A DNA stretch of 64,000 bases from Alitta virens (Eukaryota; Annelida; Polychaeta; Phyllodocida; Nereididae): assembly GCA_932294295.1 (NCBI GenBank), contig OW028579.1:6532370-6596369 (forward strand). Direction: 5' to 3'. A model generated the notes under the pieces. It saw only the letters and a list, made by a program, of their open reading frames with translations. It was not told where the DNA came from and searched no databases. Of the stretch, positions 9,801 to 25,100 are shown in pieces. The position numbers and the translations under genes were made by a program. Position 1 is the first letter of the stretch, and the number at the start of each line of letters is the position of its first letter.

Positions 9801-12129
9801 GTATCCGCCATAACTTTTATTGATTTGAAATAATGACGCTGCCAGATGGCTGACCAATTTGCAAAATTTGGCCTTGTGTTGCCATCCTTGGATCAATGTC
9901 AGGTGCACATCGAGCTTTAGATGAGAAAAACAGTTCAACAGTGGCTGGATTTGTCATGCCATGTGAAGAGTAACTTAGGATCTTTGCAAATTGCGACTTG
10001 GTCCTGATGCATTGCCGAAAAGTCATGCAAAACATCTGATTTGGCTTGGGTGACTCTCCAGGAACAATGGCATAGTCATGTGCTATGTAGAACAATTTGT
10101 ATGGCATAGGATGTAGATTGGACATAGCTTACTTCCACACCATTTGATTTTATACTTATACAATGATACCAACCTGCGCACAAGCTAAAGCAGTTTGACA
10201 TTGCACAAAAGTTCATGTGCAACTACCTTATGTGTGCTTCTTGGCTGAATTTGCCATAACATTTTATTGATTTAAAGAAACAACGCTACCAGATGGCTGC
10301 CCAATTGGCCAAAGTTGGCCTGGTGTTGCTGTCATTGGCTTATTGTTGGGCGCACATTGAGCCATTGACAACAAAATCAGTTCAACAGTGGCTCTATTTG
10401 GCATGCAATGAAGGTAAAGTGACTTTGGATCTTTACATATTGCGACTTGAGCTTCATGCATTGCTTGGAAGTCACACACAAACAAAAGTGATTGGGCATG
10501 GGTAGCATTCAAGAAAAGGTGTCCCGCGACTCCCAACATAGTCATGTGTGATATGTTGCAAAATTTGTATGGCAAGTAAATTTGAAGCTTTGTTAATCTA
10601 ACTGCCAATTTGATTGGTTTTATTTGGACTTCCCAATCAGATTTTTGACATACAGAATGCAAAAACAACCTGTGCACAAGCTAATGTAGCTTGACATAAT
10701 ACAAAAATATATACAAATATCTTAATCATCAAAGTGCCTTCCATGACATTTGACTGAATCTGCCATATCTTATATTGATTGAAGTAACTTCCAGACTATC
10801 TGATTTTAGACTTATAGAATATAATACCAAGCTGCACACAAGCAAATACAGTTTGACATTGCAGAAAAGCTCATATGCAATTACCAGAATGTGTGCTTCC
10901 TGAATGTACCGCCTTAACTTTTATTGATTTGAAATAATGACGCTGCCAGATGGCTGACCAATTTGCAAAATTTGGCCTTGTGTTGCCATCCTTGGATCAA
11001 TGTCAGGTGCACATCGAGCTTTAGATGAGAAAAACAGTTCAACAGTGGCTGGATTTGTCATGCCATGTGAAGAGTAACTTAGGATCTTTGCAAATTATGA
11101 CTTGGTCCTTATGCATTGCCGAAAAGTCATGCAAAACATGTGATTTGGCTTGGGTGACTCTCCAGGAACAATGGCATAGTCATGTGCTATGTAGAACAAT
11201 TTGTATGGCATAGGATGTAGATTGGACATAGCTTACTTCCACACCATTTGATTTTATACTTATACAATGATACCAACCTGCGCACAAGCTAAAGCAGTTT
11301 GACATTGCACAAAAGTTCATGTGCAACTACCTTATGTGTGCTTCTTGGCTGAATTTGCCATAACATTTTATTGATTTAAAGAAACAACGCTACCAGTTGG
11401 CTGCCCAATTGACCAAAGTTGGCCTGGTGTTGCTGTCATTGGCTTATTGTAGGGCGCACATTGAGCCATTGACAACAAAATCAGTTCAACAGTGGCTCTA
11501 TTTGGCATGCAATGAAGGTAAAAGTGACTTTGGATCTTTACATATTGCGACTTGAGCTTCATGCATTGCTTGGAAGTCACACACAAACAAAAGTGATTGG
11601 GCATGGGTAGCATTCAAGAAAAGGTGTCCCGCGACTCCCAACATAGTCATGTGTGATATGTTGCAAAATTTGTATGGCAAGTAAATTTGAAGCTTTGTTA
11701 ATCTAACTGCCAATTTTATTGGTTTTATTTGGACTTCCCAATCAGATTTTTGACATACAGAATGCAAAAGCAACCTGTGCACAAGCTAATGTAGCTTGAC
11801 ATAATACAAAAATATATACAAATATCTTAATCATCAAAGTGCCTTCCATGACATTTGACTGAATCTGCCATATCTTATATTGATTGAAGTAACTTCCAGA
11901 CTATCTGATTTTAGACTTATAGAATATAATACCAAGCTGCACACAAGCAAATACAGTTTGACATTGCAGAAAAGCTCATATGCAATTACCAGAATGTGTG
12001 CTTCCTGAATGTACCGTCTTAACTTTTATTGATTTGAAATAATGACGCTGCCAGATGGCTGACCAATTTGCAAAATTTGGCCTTGTGTTGCCATCCTTGG
12101 ATCAATGTCAGGTGCAAATCGAGCTTTAG

Positions 12130-15100
12130 ATGAGAAAAACAGTTCAACAGTGGCTGGATTTGTCATGCCATGTGAAGAGTAACTTAGGATCTTTGCAAAT
12201 TATGACTTGGTCCTTATGCATTGCCGAAAAGTCATGCAAAACATGTGATTTGGCTTGGATGACTCTCCAGGAACAATGGCATAGTCATGTGCTATGTAGA
12301 ACAATTTGTATGGCATAGGATGTAGATTGGACATAGCTTACTTCCACACCATTTTATTTTATACTTATACAATGATACCAACCTGCGCACAAGCTAAAGC
12401 AGTTTGACATTGCACAAAAGTTCATGTGCAACTACCTTATGTGTGCTTCTTGGCTGAATTTGCCATAACATTTTATTGATTTAAAGAAACAACGCTACCA
12501 GGTGGCTGCCCAATTGGCCAAAGTTGGCCTGGTGTTGCTGTCATTGGCTTATTGTTGGGCGCACATTGAGCCATTGACAACAAAATCAGTTCAACAGTGG
12601 CTCTATTTGGCATGCAATGAAGGTAAAGTGACTTTGGATCTTTACATATTGCGACTTGAGCTTCATGCATTGCTTGGAAGTCACACACAAACAAAAGTGA
12701 TTGGGCATGGGTAGCATTCAAGAAAAGGTGTCCCGCGACTCCCAACATAGTCATGTGTGATATGTTGCAAAATTTGTATGGCAAGTAAATTTGAAGCTTT
12801 GTTAATCTAACTGCCAATTTTATGGTTTTTATTTGGACTTCCCAATCAGATTGTTGACATACAGAATGCAAAAACAACCTGTGCACAAGGTAATGTAGCT
12901 TGACATAATACAAAAATATATACAAATATCTTAATCATCAAAGTGCCTTCCATGACATTTGACTGAATCTGCCATATCTTATATTGATTGAAGTAACTTC
13001 CAGACTATCTGATTTTAGACTTATAGAATATAATACCAAGCTGCACACAAGCAAATACAGTTTGACATTGCAGAAAAGCTCATATGCAATTACCAGAATG
13101 TGTGCTTCCTGAATGTACCGTCTTAACTTTTATTGATTTGAAATAATGACGCTGCCAGATGGCTGACCAATTTGCAAAATTTGGCCTTGTGTTGCCATCC
13201 TTGGATCAATGTCAGGTGCAAATCGAGCTTTAGATGAGAAAAACAGTTCAACAGTGGCTGGATTTGTCATGCCATGTGAAGAGTAACTTAGGATCTTTGC
13301 AAATTATGACTTGGTCCTTATGCATTGCCGAAAAGTCATGCAAAACATGTGATTTGGCTTGGATGACTCTCCAGGAACAATGGCATAGTCATGTGCTATG
13401 TAGAACAATTTGTATGGCATAGGATGTAGATTGGACATAGCTTACTTCCACACCATTTTATTTTATACTTATACAATGATACCAACCTGCGCACAAGCTA
13501 AAGCAGTTTGACATTGCACAAAAGTTCATGTGCAACTACCTTATGTGTGCTTCTTGGCTGAATTTGCCATAACATTTTATTGATTTAAAGAAACAACGCT
13601 ACCAGATGGCTGCCCAATTGGCCAAAGTTGGCCTGGTGTTGCTGTCATTGGCTTATTGTTGGGCGCACATTGAGCCATTGACAACAAAATCAGTTCAACA
13701 GTGGCTCTATTTGGCATGCAATGAAGGTAAAGTGACTTTGGATCTTTACATATTGCGACTTGAGCTTCATGCATTGCTTGGAAGTCACACACAAACAAAA
13801 GTGATTGGGCATGGGTAGCATTCAAGAAAAGGTGTCCCGCGACTCCCAACATAGTCATGTGTGATATGTTGCAAAATTTGTATGGCAAGTAAATTTGAAG
13901 CTTTGTTAATCTAACTGCCAATTTTATGGTTTTTATTTGGACTTCCCAATCAGATTGTTGACATACAGAATGCAAAAACAACCTGTGCACAAGGTAATGT
14001 AGCTTGACATAATACAAAAATATATACAAATATCTTAATCATCAAAGTGCCTTCCATGACATTTGACTGAATCTGCCATATCTTATATTGATTGAAGTAA
14101 CTTCCAGACTATCTGATTTTAGACTTATAGAATATAATACCAAGCTGCACACAAGCAAATACAGTTTGACATTGCAGAAAAGCTCATATGCAATTACCAG
14201 AATGTGTGCTTCCTGAATGTACCGTCTTAACTTTTATTGATTTGAAATAATGACGCTGCCAGATGGCTGACCAATTTGCAAAATTTGGCCTTGTGTTGCC
14301 ATCCTTGGATCAATGTCAGGTGCAAATCGAGCTTTAGATGAGAAAAACAGTTCAACAGTGGCTGGATTTGTCATGCCATGTGAAGAGTAACTTAGGATCT
14401 TTGCAAATTATGACTTGGTCCTTATGCATTGCCGAAAAGTCATGCAAAACATGTGATTTGGCTTGGATGACTCTCCAGGAACAATGGCATAGTCATGTGC
14501 TATGTAGAACAATTTGTATGGCATAGGATGTAGATTGGACATAGCTTACTTCCACACCATTTTATTTTATACTTATACAATGATACCAACCTGCGCACAA
14601 GCTAAAGCAGTTTGACATTGCACAAAAGTTCATGTGCAACTACCTTATGTGTGCTTCTTGGCTGAATTTGCCATAACATTTTATTGATTTAAAGAAACAA
14701 CGCTACCAGATGGCTGCCCAATTGGCCAAAGTTGGCCTGGTGTTGCTGTCATTGGCTTATTGTTGGGCGCACATTGAGCCATTGACAACAAAATCAGTTC
14801 AACAGTGGCTCTATTTGGCATGCAATGAAGGTAAAGTGACTTTGGATCTTTACATATTGCGACTTGAGCTTCATGCATTGCTTGGAAGTCACACACAAAC
14901 AAAAGTGATTGGGCATGGGTAGCATTCAAGAAAAGGTGTCCCGCGACTCCCAACATAGTCATGTGTGATATGTTGCAAAATTTGTATGGCAAGTAAATTT
15001 GAAGCTTTGTTAATCTAACTGCCAATTTTATGGTTTTTATTTGGACTTCCCAATCAGATTGTTGACATACAGAATGCAAAAACAACCTGTGCACAAGGTA

Positions 15101-15441
15101 ATGTAGCTTGACATAATACAAAAATATATACAAATATCTTAATCATCAAAGTGCCTTCCATGACATTTGACTGAATCTGCCATATCTTTTATTGATTGAA
15201 GTAACTTCCAGACTATCTGATTTTAGACTTATAGAATATAATACCAAGCTGCACACAAGCAAATACAGTTTGACATTGCAGAAAAGCTCATATGCAATTA
15301 CCAGAATGTGTGCTTCCTGAATGTACCGTCTTAACTTTTATTGATTTGAAATAATGACGCTGCCAGATGGCTGACCAATTTGCAAAATTTGGCCTTGTGT
15401 TGCCATCCTTGGATCAATGTCAGGTGCACATCGAGCTTTAG
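12130..15441 (+). repeat. Near-identical triplet of units (3 x 1,104 bp)
   Basis: Units 12130, 13234 and 14338 share states that are rare elsewhere: GTGCAAATCGAG just before the anchor, TTGGATGACTC in B2, CATTTTATTTTA in A1, AGATTGTTGAC in A2 and ACCGTCTT in A3. I find only isolated differences, such as GGTGGCTG at about 12501 where the others have GATGGCTG. Unit 15442 shares only the A1 state and 17650 shares TTGGATGACTC, so the triplet has frayed edges. Confidence 0.8.
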
Positions 15442-18400
15442 ATGAGAAAAACAGTTCAACAGTGGCTGGATTTGTCATGCCATGTGAAGAGTAACTTAGG
15501 ATCTTTGCAAATTATGACTTGGTCCTTATGCATTGCCGAAAAGTCATGCAAAACATGTGATTTGGCTTGGGTGACTCTCCAGGAACAATGGCATAGTCAT
15601 GTGCTATGTAGAACAATTTGTATGGCATAGGATGTAGATTGGACATAGCTTACTTCCACACCATTTTATTTTATACTTATACAATGATACCAACCTGCGC
15701 TCAAGCTAAAGCAGTTTGACATTGCACAAAAGTTCATGTGCAACTACCTTATGTGTGCTTCTTGGCTGAATTTGCCATAACATTTTATTGATTTAAAGAA
15801 ACAACGCTACCAGATGGCTGCCCAATTGGCCAAAGTTGGCCTGGTGTTGCTGTCATTGGCTTATTGTTGGGCGCACGTTGAGCCATTGACAACAAAATCA
15901 GTTCAACAGTGGCTCTATTTGGCATGCAATGAAGGTAAAGTGACTTTGGATCTTTACATATTGCGACTTGAGCTTCATGCATTGCTTGGAAGTCACACAC
16001 AAACAAAAGTGATTGGGCATGGGTAGCATTCAAGAAAAGGTGTCCCGCGACTCCCAACATAGTCATGTGTGATATGTTGCAAAATTTGTATGGCAAGTAA
16101 ATTTGAAGCTTTGTTAATCTAACTGCCAATTTTATTGGTTTTATTTGGACTTCCCATTCAGATTTTTGACATACAGAATGCAAAAACAACCTGTGCACAA
16201 GCTAATGTAGCTTGACATAATACAAAAATATATACAAATATCTTAATCATCAAAGTGCCTTCCATGACATTTGACTGAATCTGCCATATCTTATATTGAT
16301 TGAAGTAACTTCCAGACTATCTGATTTTAGACTTATAGAATATAATACCAAGCTGCACACAAGCAAATACAGTTTGACATTGCAGAAAAGCTCATATGCA
16401 ATTACCAGAATGTGTGCTTCCTGAATGTACCGCCTTAACTTTTATTGATTCGAAATAATGACGCTGCCAGATGGCTGACCAATTTGCAAAATTTGGCCTT
16501 GTGTTGCCATCCTTGGATCAATGTCAGGTGCACATCAAGCTTTAGATGAGAAAAACAGTTCAACAGTGGCTGGATTTGTCATGCCATGTGAAGAGTAACT
16601 TAGGATCTTTGCAAATTGCGACTTGGTCCTGATGCATTGCCGAAAAGTCATGCAAAACATCTGATTTGGCTTGGGTGACTCTCCAGGAACAATGGCATAG
16701 TCATGTGCTATGTAGAACAATTTGTATGGCATAGGATGTAGATTGGACATAGCTTACTTCCACACCATTTGATTTTACACTTATACAATGATACCAACCT
16801 GCGCACAAGCTAAAGCAGTTTGACATTGCACAAAAGTTCATGTGCAACTACCTTATGTGTGCTTCTTAGCTGAATTTGCCATAACATTTTATTGATTTAA
16901 AGAAACAACGCTACCAGATGGCTGCCCAATTGGCCAAAGTTGGCCTGGTGTTGCTGTCATTGGCTTATTGTTGGGCGCACATTGAGCCATTGACAACAAA
17001 ATCAGTTCAACAGTGGCTCTATTTGGCATGCAATGAAGGTAAAGTGACTTTGGATCTTTACATATTGCGACTTGAGCTTCATGCATTGCTTGGAAGTCAC
17101 ACACAAACAAAAGTGATTGGGCATGGGTAGCATTCAAGAAAAGGTGTCCCGCGACTCCCAACATAGTCATGTGTGATATGTTGCAAAATTTGTATGGCAA
17201 GTAAATTTGAAGCTTTGTTAATCTAACTGCCAATTTTATGGTTTTTATTTGGACTTCCCAATCAGATTGTTGACATACAGAATGCAAAAACAACCTGTGC
17301 ACAAGGTAATGTAGCTTGACATAATACAAAAATATATACAAATATCTTAATCATCAAAGTGCCTTCCATGACATTTGACTGAATCTGCTATATCTTTTAT
17401 TGATTGAAGTAACTTCCAGACTATCTGATTTTAGACTTATAGAATATAATACCAAGCTGCACACAAGCAAATACAGTTTGACATTGCAGAAAAGCTCATA
17501 TGCAATTACCAGAATGTGTGCTTCCTGAATGTACCGTCTTAACTTTTATTGATTTGAAATAATGACGCTGCCAGATGGCTGACCAATTTGCAAAATTTGG
17601 CCTTGTGTTGCCATCCTTGGATCAATGTCAGGTGCACATCGAGCTTTAGATGAGAAAAACAGTTCAACAGTGGCTGGATTTGTCATGCCATGTGAAGAGT
17701 AACTTAGGATCTTTGCAAATTATGACTTGGTCCTTATGCATTGCCGAAAAGTCATGCAAAACATGTGATTTGGCTTGGATGACTCTCCAGGAACAATGGC
17801 ATAGTCATGTGCTATGTAGAACAATTTGTATGGCATAGGATCTAGATTGGACATAGCTTACTTCCACACCATTTGATTTTATACTTATACAATGATACCA
17901 ACCTGCGCACAAGCTAAAGCAGTTTGACATTGCACAAAAGTTCATGTGCAACTACCTTATGTGTGCTTCTTGGCTGAATTTGCCATAACATTTTATTGAT
18001 TTAAAGAAACAACGCTACCAGATGGCTGCCCAATTGGCCAAAGTTGGCCTGGTGTTGCTGTCATTGGCTTATTGTTGGGCGCACATTGAGCCATTGACAA
18101 CAAAATCAGTTCAACAGTGGCTCTATTTGGCATGCAATGAAGGTAAAGTGACTTTGGATCTTTACATATTGCGACTTGAGCTTCATGCATTGCTTGGAAG
18201 TCACACACAAACAAAAGTGATTGGGCATGGGTAGCATTCAAGAAAAGGTGTCCCGCGACTCCCAACATAGTCATGTGTGATATGTTGCAAAATTTGTATG
18301 GCAAGTAAATTTGAAGCTTTGTTAATCTAACTGCCAATTTTATGGTTTTTATTTGGACTTCCCAATCAGATTGTTGACATACAGAATGCAAAAACAACCT

Positions 18401-19857
18401 GTGCACAAGGTAATGTAGCTTGACATAATACAAAAATATATACAAATATCTTAATCATCAAAGTGCCTTCCATGACATTTGACTGAATCTGCCATATCTT
18501 TTATTAATTGAAGTAACTTCCAGACTATCTGATTTTAGACTTATAGAAGATAATACCAAGCTGCACACAAGCAAATACAGTTTGACATTGCAGAAAAGCT
18601 CATATGCAATTACCAGAATGTGTGCTTCCTGAATGTACCGCCTTAACTTTTATTGATTCGAAATAATGACGCTGCCAGATGGCTGACCAATTTGCAAAAT
18701 TTGGCCTTGTGTTGCCATCCTTGGATCAATGTCAGGTGCACATCGAGCTTTAGATGAGAAAAACAGTTCAACAGTGGCTGGATTTGTCATGCCATGTGAA
18801 GAGTAACTTAGGATCTTTGCAAATTGCGACTTGGTCCTTATGCATTGCCGAAAAGTCATGCAAAACATGTGATTTGGCTTGGGTGACTCTCCAGGAACAA
18901 TGGCATAGTCATGTGCTATGTAGAACAATTTGTATGGCATAGGATGTAGATTGGACATAGCTTACTTCCACACCATTTGATTTTATACTTATACAATGAT
19001 ACCAACCTGCGCACAAGCTAAAGCAGTTTGACATTGCACAAAAGTTCATGTGCAACTACCTTATGTGTGCTTCTTGGCTGAATTTGCCATAACATTTTAT
19101 TGATTTAAAGAAACAACGCTACCAGATGGCTGCCCAATTGGCCAAAGTTGGCCTGGTGTTGCTGTCATTGGCTTATTGTTGGGCGCACGTTGAGCCATTG
19201 ACAACAAAATCAGTTCAACAGTGGCTCTATTTGGCATGCAATGAAGGTAAAGTGACTTTGGATCTTTACATATTGCGACTTGAGCTTCATGCATTGCTTG
19301 GAAGTCACACACAAACAAAAGTGATTGGGCATGGGTAGCATTCAAGAAAAGGTGTCCCGCGACTCCCAACATAGTCATGTGTGATATGTTGCAAAATTTG
19401 TATGGCAAGTAAATTTGAAGCTTTGTTAATCTAACTGCCAATTTTATTGGTTTTATTTGGACTTCCCAATCAGATTTTTGACATACAGAATGCAAAAACA
19501 ACCTGTGCACAAGCTAATGTAGCTTGACATAATACAAAAATATATACAAATATCTTAATCATCAAAGTGCCTTCCATGACATTTGACTGAATCTGCCATA
19601 TCTTATATTGATTGAAGTAACTTCCAGACTATCTGATTTTAGACTTATAGAATATAATACCAAGCTGCACACAAGCAAATACAGTTTGACATTGCAGAAA
19701 AGCTCATATGCAATTACCAGAATGTGTGCTTCCTGAATGTACCGCCTTAACTTTTATTGATTCGAAATAATGACGCTGCCAGATGGCTGACCAATTTGCA
19801 AAATTTGGCCTTGTGTTGCCATCCTTGGATCAATGTCAGGTGCACATCAAGCTTTAG
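15442..19857 (+). repeat. Core units with a 3-unit echo (offset 3,312 bp)
   Basis: This stretch has four units (15442, 16546, 17650, 18754). Unit 16546 has CATCAAGCTT before its anchor, TTTTACACTT in A1 and CTTCTTAGCTG in A1. All three states recur together at 19858, 3,312 bp later, and again at 27590. The preceding units (15442 and 18754) both have GCACGTTGAG in B1, which supports a local duplication of one to two units. Confidence 0.65.
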
Positions 19858-22130
19858 ATGAGAAAAACAGTTCAACAGTGGCTGGATTTGTCATGCCATG
19901 TGAAGAGTAACTTAGGATCTTTGCAAATTGCGACTTGGTCCTGATGCATTGCCGAAAAGTCATGCAAAACATCTGATTTGGCTTGGGTGACTCTCCAGGA
20001 ACAATGGCATAGTCATGTGCTATGTAGAACAATTTGTATGGCATAGGATGTAGATTGGACATAGCTTACTTCCACACCATTTGATTTTACACTTATACAA
20101 TGATACCAACCTGCGCACAAGCTAAAGCAGTTTGACATTGCACAAAAGTTCATGTGCAACTACCTTATGTGTGCTTCTTAGCTGAATTTGCCATAACATT
20201 TTATTGATTTAAAGAAACAACGCTACCAGATGGCTGCCCAATTGGCCAAAGTTGGCCTGGTGTTGCTGTCATTGGCTTATTGTTGGGCGCACATTGAGCC
20301 ATTGACAACAAAATCAGTTCAACAGTGGCTCTATTTGGCATGCAATGAAGGTAAAGTGACTTTGGATCTTTACATATTGCGACTTGAGCTTCATGCATTG
20401 CTTGGAAGTCACACACAAATAAAAGTGATTGGGCATGGGTAGCATTCAAGAAAAGGTGTCCCGCGACTCCCAACATAGTCATGTGTGATATGTTGCAAAA
20501 TTTGTATGGCAAGTAAATTTGAAGCTTTGATAATCTAACTGCCAATTTTATGGTTTTTATTTGGACTTCCCAATCAGATTTTTGACATACAGAATGCAAA
20601 AACAACCTGTGCACCAGCTAATGTAGCTTGACATAATACAAAAATATATACAAATATCTTAATCATCAAAGTGCCTTCCATGACATTTGACTGAAACTGC
20701 CATAACTTATATTGATTGAAGTAACTTCCAGACTATCTGATTTTAGACTTATAGAATATAATACCAAGCTGCACACAAGCAAATACAGTTTGACATTGCA
20801 GAAAAGCTCATATGCAATTACCAGAATGTGTGCTTCCTGAATGTACCGCCTTAACTTTTATTGATTCGAAATAATGACGCTGCCAGATGGCTGACCAATT
20901 TGCAAAATTTGGCCTTGTGTTGCCATCCTTGGATCAATGTCAGGTGCACATCGAGCTTTAGATGAGAAAAACAGTTCAACAGTGGCTGGATTTGTCATGC
21001 CATGTGAAGAGTAACTTAGGATCTTTGCAAATTATGAGTTGGTCCTTATGCATTGCCGAAAAGTCATGCAAAACATGTGATTTGGCTTGGGTGACTCTCC
21101 AGGAACAATGGCATAGTCATGTGCTATGTAGAACAATTTGTATGGCATAGGATGTAGATTGGACATAGCTTACTTCCACACCATTTGATTTTATACTTAT
21201 ACAATGATACCAACCTGCGCACAAGCTAAAGCAGTTTGACATTGCACAAAAGTTCATGTGCAACTACCTTATGTGTGCTTCTTGGCTGAATTTGCCATAA
21301 CATTTTATTGATTTAAAGAAACAACGCTACCAGATGGCTGCCCAATTGGCCAAAGTTGGCCTGGTGTTGCTGTCATTGGCTTATTGTTGGGCGCACGTTG
21401 AGCCATTGACAACAAAATCAGTTCAACAGTGGCTCTATTTGGCATGCAATGAAGGTAAAGTGACTTTGGATCTTTACATATTGCGACTTGAGCTTCATGC
21501 ATTGCTTGGAAGTCACACACAAACAAAAGTGATTGGGCATGGGTAGCATTCAAGAAAAGGTGTCCCGCGACTCCCAACATAGTCATGTGTGATATGTTGC
21601 AAAATTTGTATGGCAAGTAAATTTGAAGCTTTGTTAATCTAACTGCCAATTTTATTGGTTTTATTTGGACTTCCCAATCAGATTTTTGACATACAGAATG
21701 CAAAAACAACCTGTGCACAAGCTAATGTAGCTTGACATAATACAAAAATATATACAAATATCTTAATCATCAAAGTGCCTTCCATGACATTTGACTGAAT
21801 CTGCCATATCTTATATTGATTGAAGTAACTTCCAGACTATCTGATTTTAGACTTATAGAATATAATACCAAGCTGCACACAAGCAAATACAGTTTGACAT
21901 TGCAGAAAAGCTCATATGCAATTACCAGAATGTGTGCTTCCTGAATGTATCCGCCATAACTTTTATTGATTTGAAATAATGACGCTGCCAGATGGCTGAC
22001 CAATTTGCAAAATTTGGCCTTGTGTTGCCATCCTTGGATCAATGTCAGGTGCACATCGAGCTTTAGATGAGAAAAACAGTTCAACAGTGGCTGGATTTGT
22101 CATGCCATGTGAAGAGTAACTTAGGATCTT
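19100..22130 (+). repeat. Segment duplicated 7 units downstream (offset 7,732 bp), copy 1
   Basis: This matches 26,832-29,862. Shared rare states are CATCAAGCTT (about 19850 and 27580), TTTTACACTT, CTTCTTAGCTG, ACACAAATAAAAG (about 20414 and 28146), GCACCAGC plus CTGAAACTGCC, and ATTATGAGTTGG (21031 and 28763). The match ends in the next B2, where this copy reads TCCTGATG and the other keeps ATTATGAGTTGG. Confidence 0.8.
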
Positions 22131-25100
22131 TGCAAATTGCGACTTGGTCCTGATGCATTGCCGAAAAGTCATGCAAAACATCTGATTTGGCTTGGGTGAC
22201 TCTCCAGGAACAATGGCATAGTCATGTGCTATGTAGAACAATTTGTATGGCATAGGATGTAGATTGGACATAGCTTACTACCACACCATTTGATTTTATA
22301 CTTATACAATGATACCAACCTGCGCACAAGCTAAAGCAGTTTGACATTGCACAAAAGTTCATGTGCAACTACCTTATGTGTGCTTCTTGGCTGAATTTGC
22401 CATAACATTTTATTGATTTAAAGAAACAACGCTACCAGATGGCTGCCCAATTGGCCAAAGTTGGCCTGGTGTTGCTGTCATTGGCTTATTGTTGGGCGCA
22501 CGTTGAGCCATTGACAACAAAATCAGTTCAACAGTGGCTCTATTTGGCATGCAATGAAGGTAAAGTGACTTTGGATCTTTACATATTGCGACTTGAGCTT
22601 CATGCATTGCTTGGAAGTCACACACAAACAAAAGTGATTGGGCATGGGTAGCATTCAAGAAAAGGTGTCCCGCGACTCCCAACATAGTCATGTGTGATAT
22701 GTTGCAAAATTTGTATGGCAAGTAAATTTGAAGCTTTGTTAATCTAACTGCCAATTTTATTGGTTTTATTTGGACTTCCCAATCAGATTTTTGACATACA
22801 GAATGCAAAAACAACCTGTGCACAAGCTAATGTAGCTTGACATAATACAAAAATATATACAAATATCTTAATCATCAAAGTGCCTTCCATGACATTTGAC
22901 TGAATCTGCCATATCTTATATTGATTGAAGTAACTTCCAGACTATCTGATTTTAGACTTATAGAATATAATACCAAGCTGCACACAAGCAAATACAGTTT
23001 GACATTGCAGAAAAGCTCATATGCAATTACCAGAATGTGTGCTTCCTGAATGTATCCGCCATAACTTTTATTGATTTGAAATAATGACGCTGCCAGATGG
23101 CTGACCAATTTGCAAAATTTGGCCTTGTGTTGCCATCCTTGGATCAATGTCAGGTGCACATCGAGCTTTAGATGAGAAAAACAGTTCAACAGTGGCTGGA
23201 TTTGTCATGCCATGTGAAGAGTAACTTAGGATCTTTGCAAATTGCGACTTGGTCCTGATGCATTGCCGAAAAGTCATGCAAAACATCTGATTTGGCTTGG
23301 GTGACTCTCCAGGAACAATGGCATAGTCATGTGCTATGTAGAACAATTTGTATGGCATAGGATGTAGATTGGACATAGCTTACTTCCACACCATTTGATT
23401 TTATACTTATACAATGATACCAACCTGCGCACAAGCTAAAGCAGTTTGACATTGCACAAAAGTTCATGTGCAACTACCTTATGTGTGCTTCTTGGCTGAA
23501 TTTGCCATAACATTTTATTGATTTAAAGAAACAACGCTACCAGATGGCTGCCCAATTGGCCAAAGTTGGCCTGGTGTTGCTGTCATTGGCTTATTGTTGG
23601 GCGCACGTTGAGCCATTGACAACAAAATCAGTTCAACAGTGGCTCTATTTGGCATGCAATGAAGGTAAAGTGACTTTGGATCTTTACATATTGCGACTTG
23701 AGCTTCATGCATTGCTTGGAAGTCACACACAAACAAAAGTGATTGGGCATGGGTAGCATTCAAGAAAAGGTGTCCCGCGACTCCCAACATAGTCATGTGT
23801 GATATGTTGCAAAATTTGTAAGGCAAGTAAATTTGAAGCTTTGTTAATCTAACTGCCAATTTTATTGGTTTTATTTGGACTTCCCAATCAGATTTTTGAC
23901 ATACAGAATGCAAAAACAACCTGTGCACAAGCTAATGTAGCTTGACATAATACAAAAATATATACAAATATCTTAATCATCAAAGTGCCTTCCATGACAT
24001 TTGACTGAATCTGCCATATCTTATATTGATTGAAGTAACTTCCAGACTATCTGATTTTAGACTTATAGAATATAATACCAAGCTGCACACAAGCAAATAC
24101 AGTTTGACATTGCAGAAAAGCTCATATGCAATTACCAGAATGTGTGCTTCCTGAATGTACCGCCTTAACTTTTATTAATTCGAAATAATGACGCTGCCAG
24201 ATGGCTGACCAATTTGCAAAATTTGGCCTTGTGTTGCCATCCTTGGATCAATGTCAGGTGCACATCGAGCTTTAGATGAGAAAAACAGTTCAACAGTGGC
24301 TGGATTTGTCATGCCATGTGAAGAGTAACTTAGGATCTTTGCAAATTGCGACTTGGTCCTGATGCATTGCCGAAAAGTCATGCAAAACATCTGATTTGGC
24401 TTGGGTGACTCTCCAGGAACAATGGCATAGTCATGTGCTATGTAGAACAATTTGTATGGCATAGGATGTAGATTGGACATAGCTTACTTCCACACCATTT
24501 GATTTTATACTTATACAATGATACCAACCTGCGCACAAGCTAAAGCAGTTTGACATTGCACAAAAGTTCATGTGCAACTACCTTATGTGTGCTTCTTGGC
24601 TGAATTTGCCATAACATTTTATTGATTTAAAGAAACAACGCTACCAGATGGCTGCCCAATTGGCCAAAGTTGGCCTGGTGTTGCTGTCATTGGCTTATTG
24701 TTGGGCGCACGTTGAGCCATTGACAACAAAATCAGTTCAACAGTGGCTCTATTTGGCATGCAATGAAGGTAAAGTGACTTTGGATCTTTACATATTGCGA
24801 CTTGAGCTTCATGCATTGCTTGGAAGTCACACACAAACAAAAGTGATTGGGCATGGGTAGCATTCAAGAAAAGGTGTCCCGCGACTCCCAACATAGTCAT
24901 GTGTGATATGTTGCAAAATTTGTATGGCAAGTAAATTTGAAGCTTTGTTAATCTAACTGCCAATTTTATTGGTTTTATTTGGACTTCCCAATCAGATTTT
25001 TGACATACAGAATGCAAAAACAACCTGTGCACAAGCTAATGTAGCTTGACATAATACAAAAATATATACAAATATCTTAATCATCAAAGTGCCTTCCATG

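Larger units (their letters stand above)
5503..12129 (+). repeat. Core units without clear second-order order
   Basis: Six units (anchors 5503, 6607, 7712, 8816, 9921, 11025) mix core sub-states. Units 7712 and 9921 carry the TCCTGATG and ACATCTGA states of B2. The A2 of unit 7712 carries GCACCAGC and CTGAAACTGCC (8460-8560), a haplotype seen again at about 20.61, 28.35, 32.76 and 40.49 kb. Unit 11025 has a 1-bp insertion (GGTAAAAGTG, about 11517) that makes it 1,105 bp, plus CCAGTTGG and TGTAGGG in B1. Confidence 0.7.
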
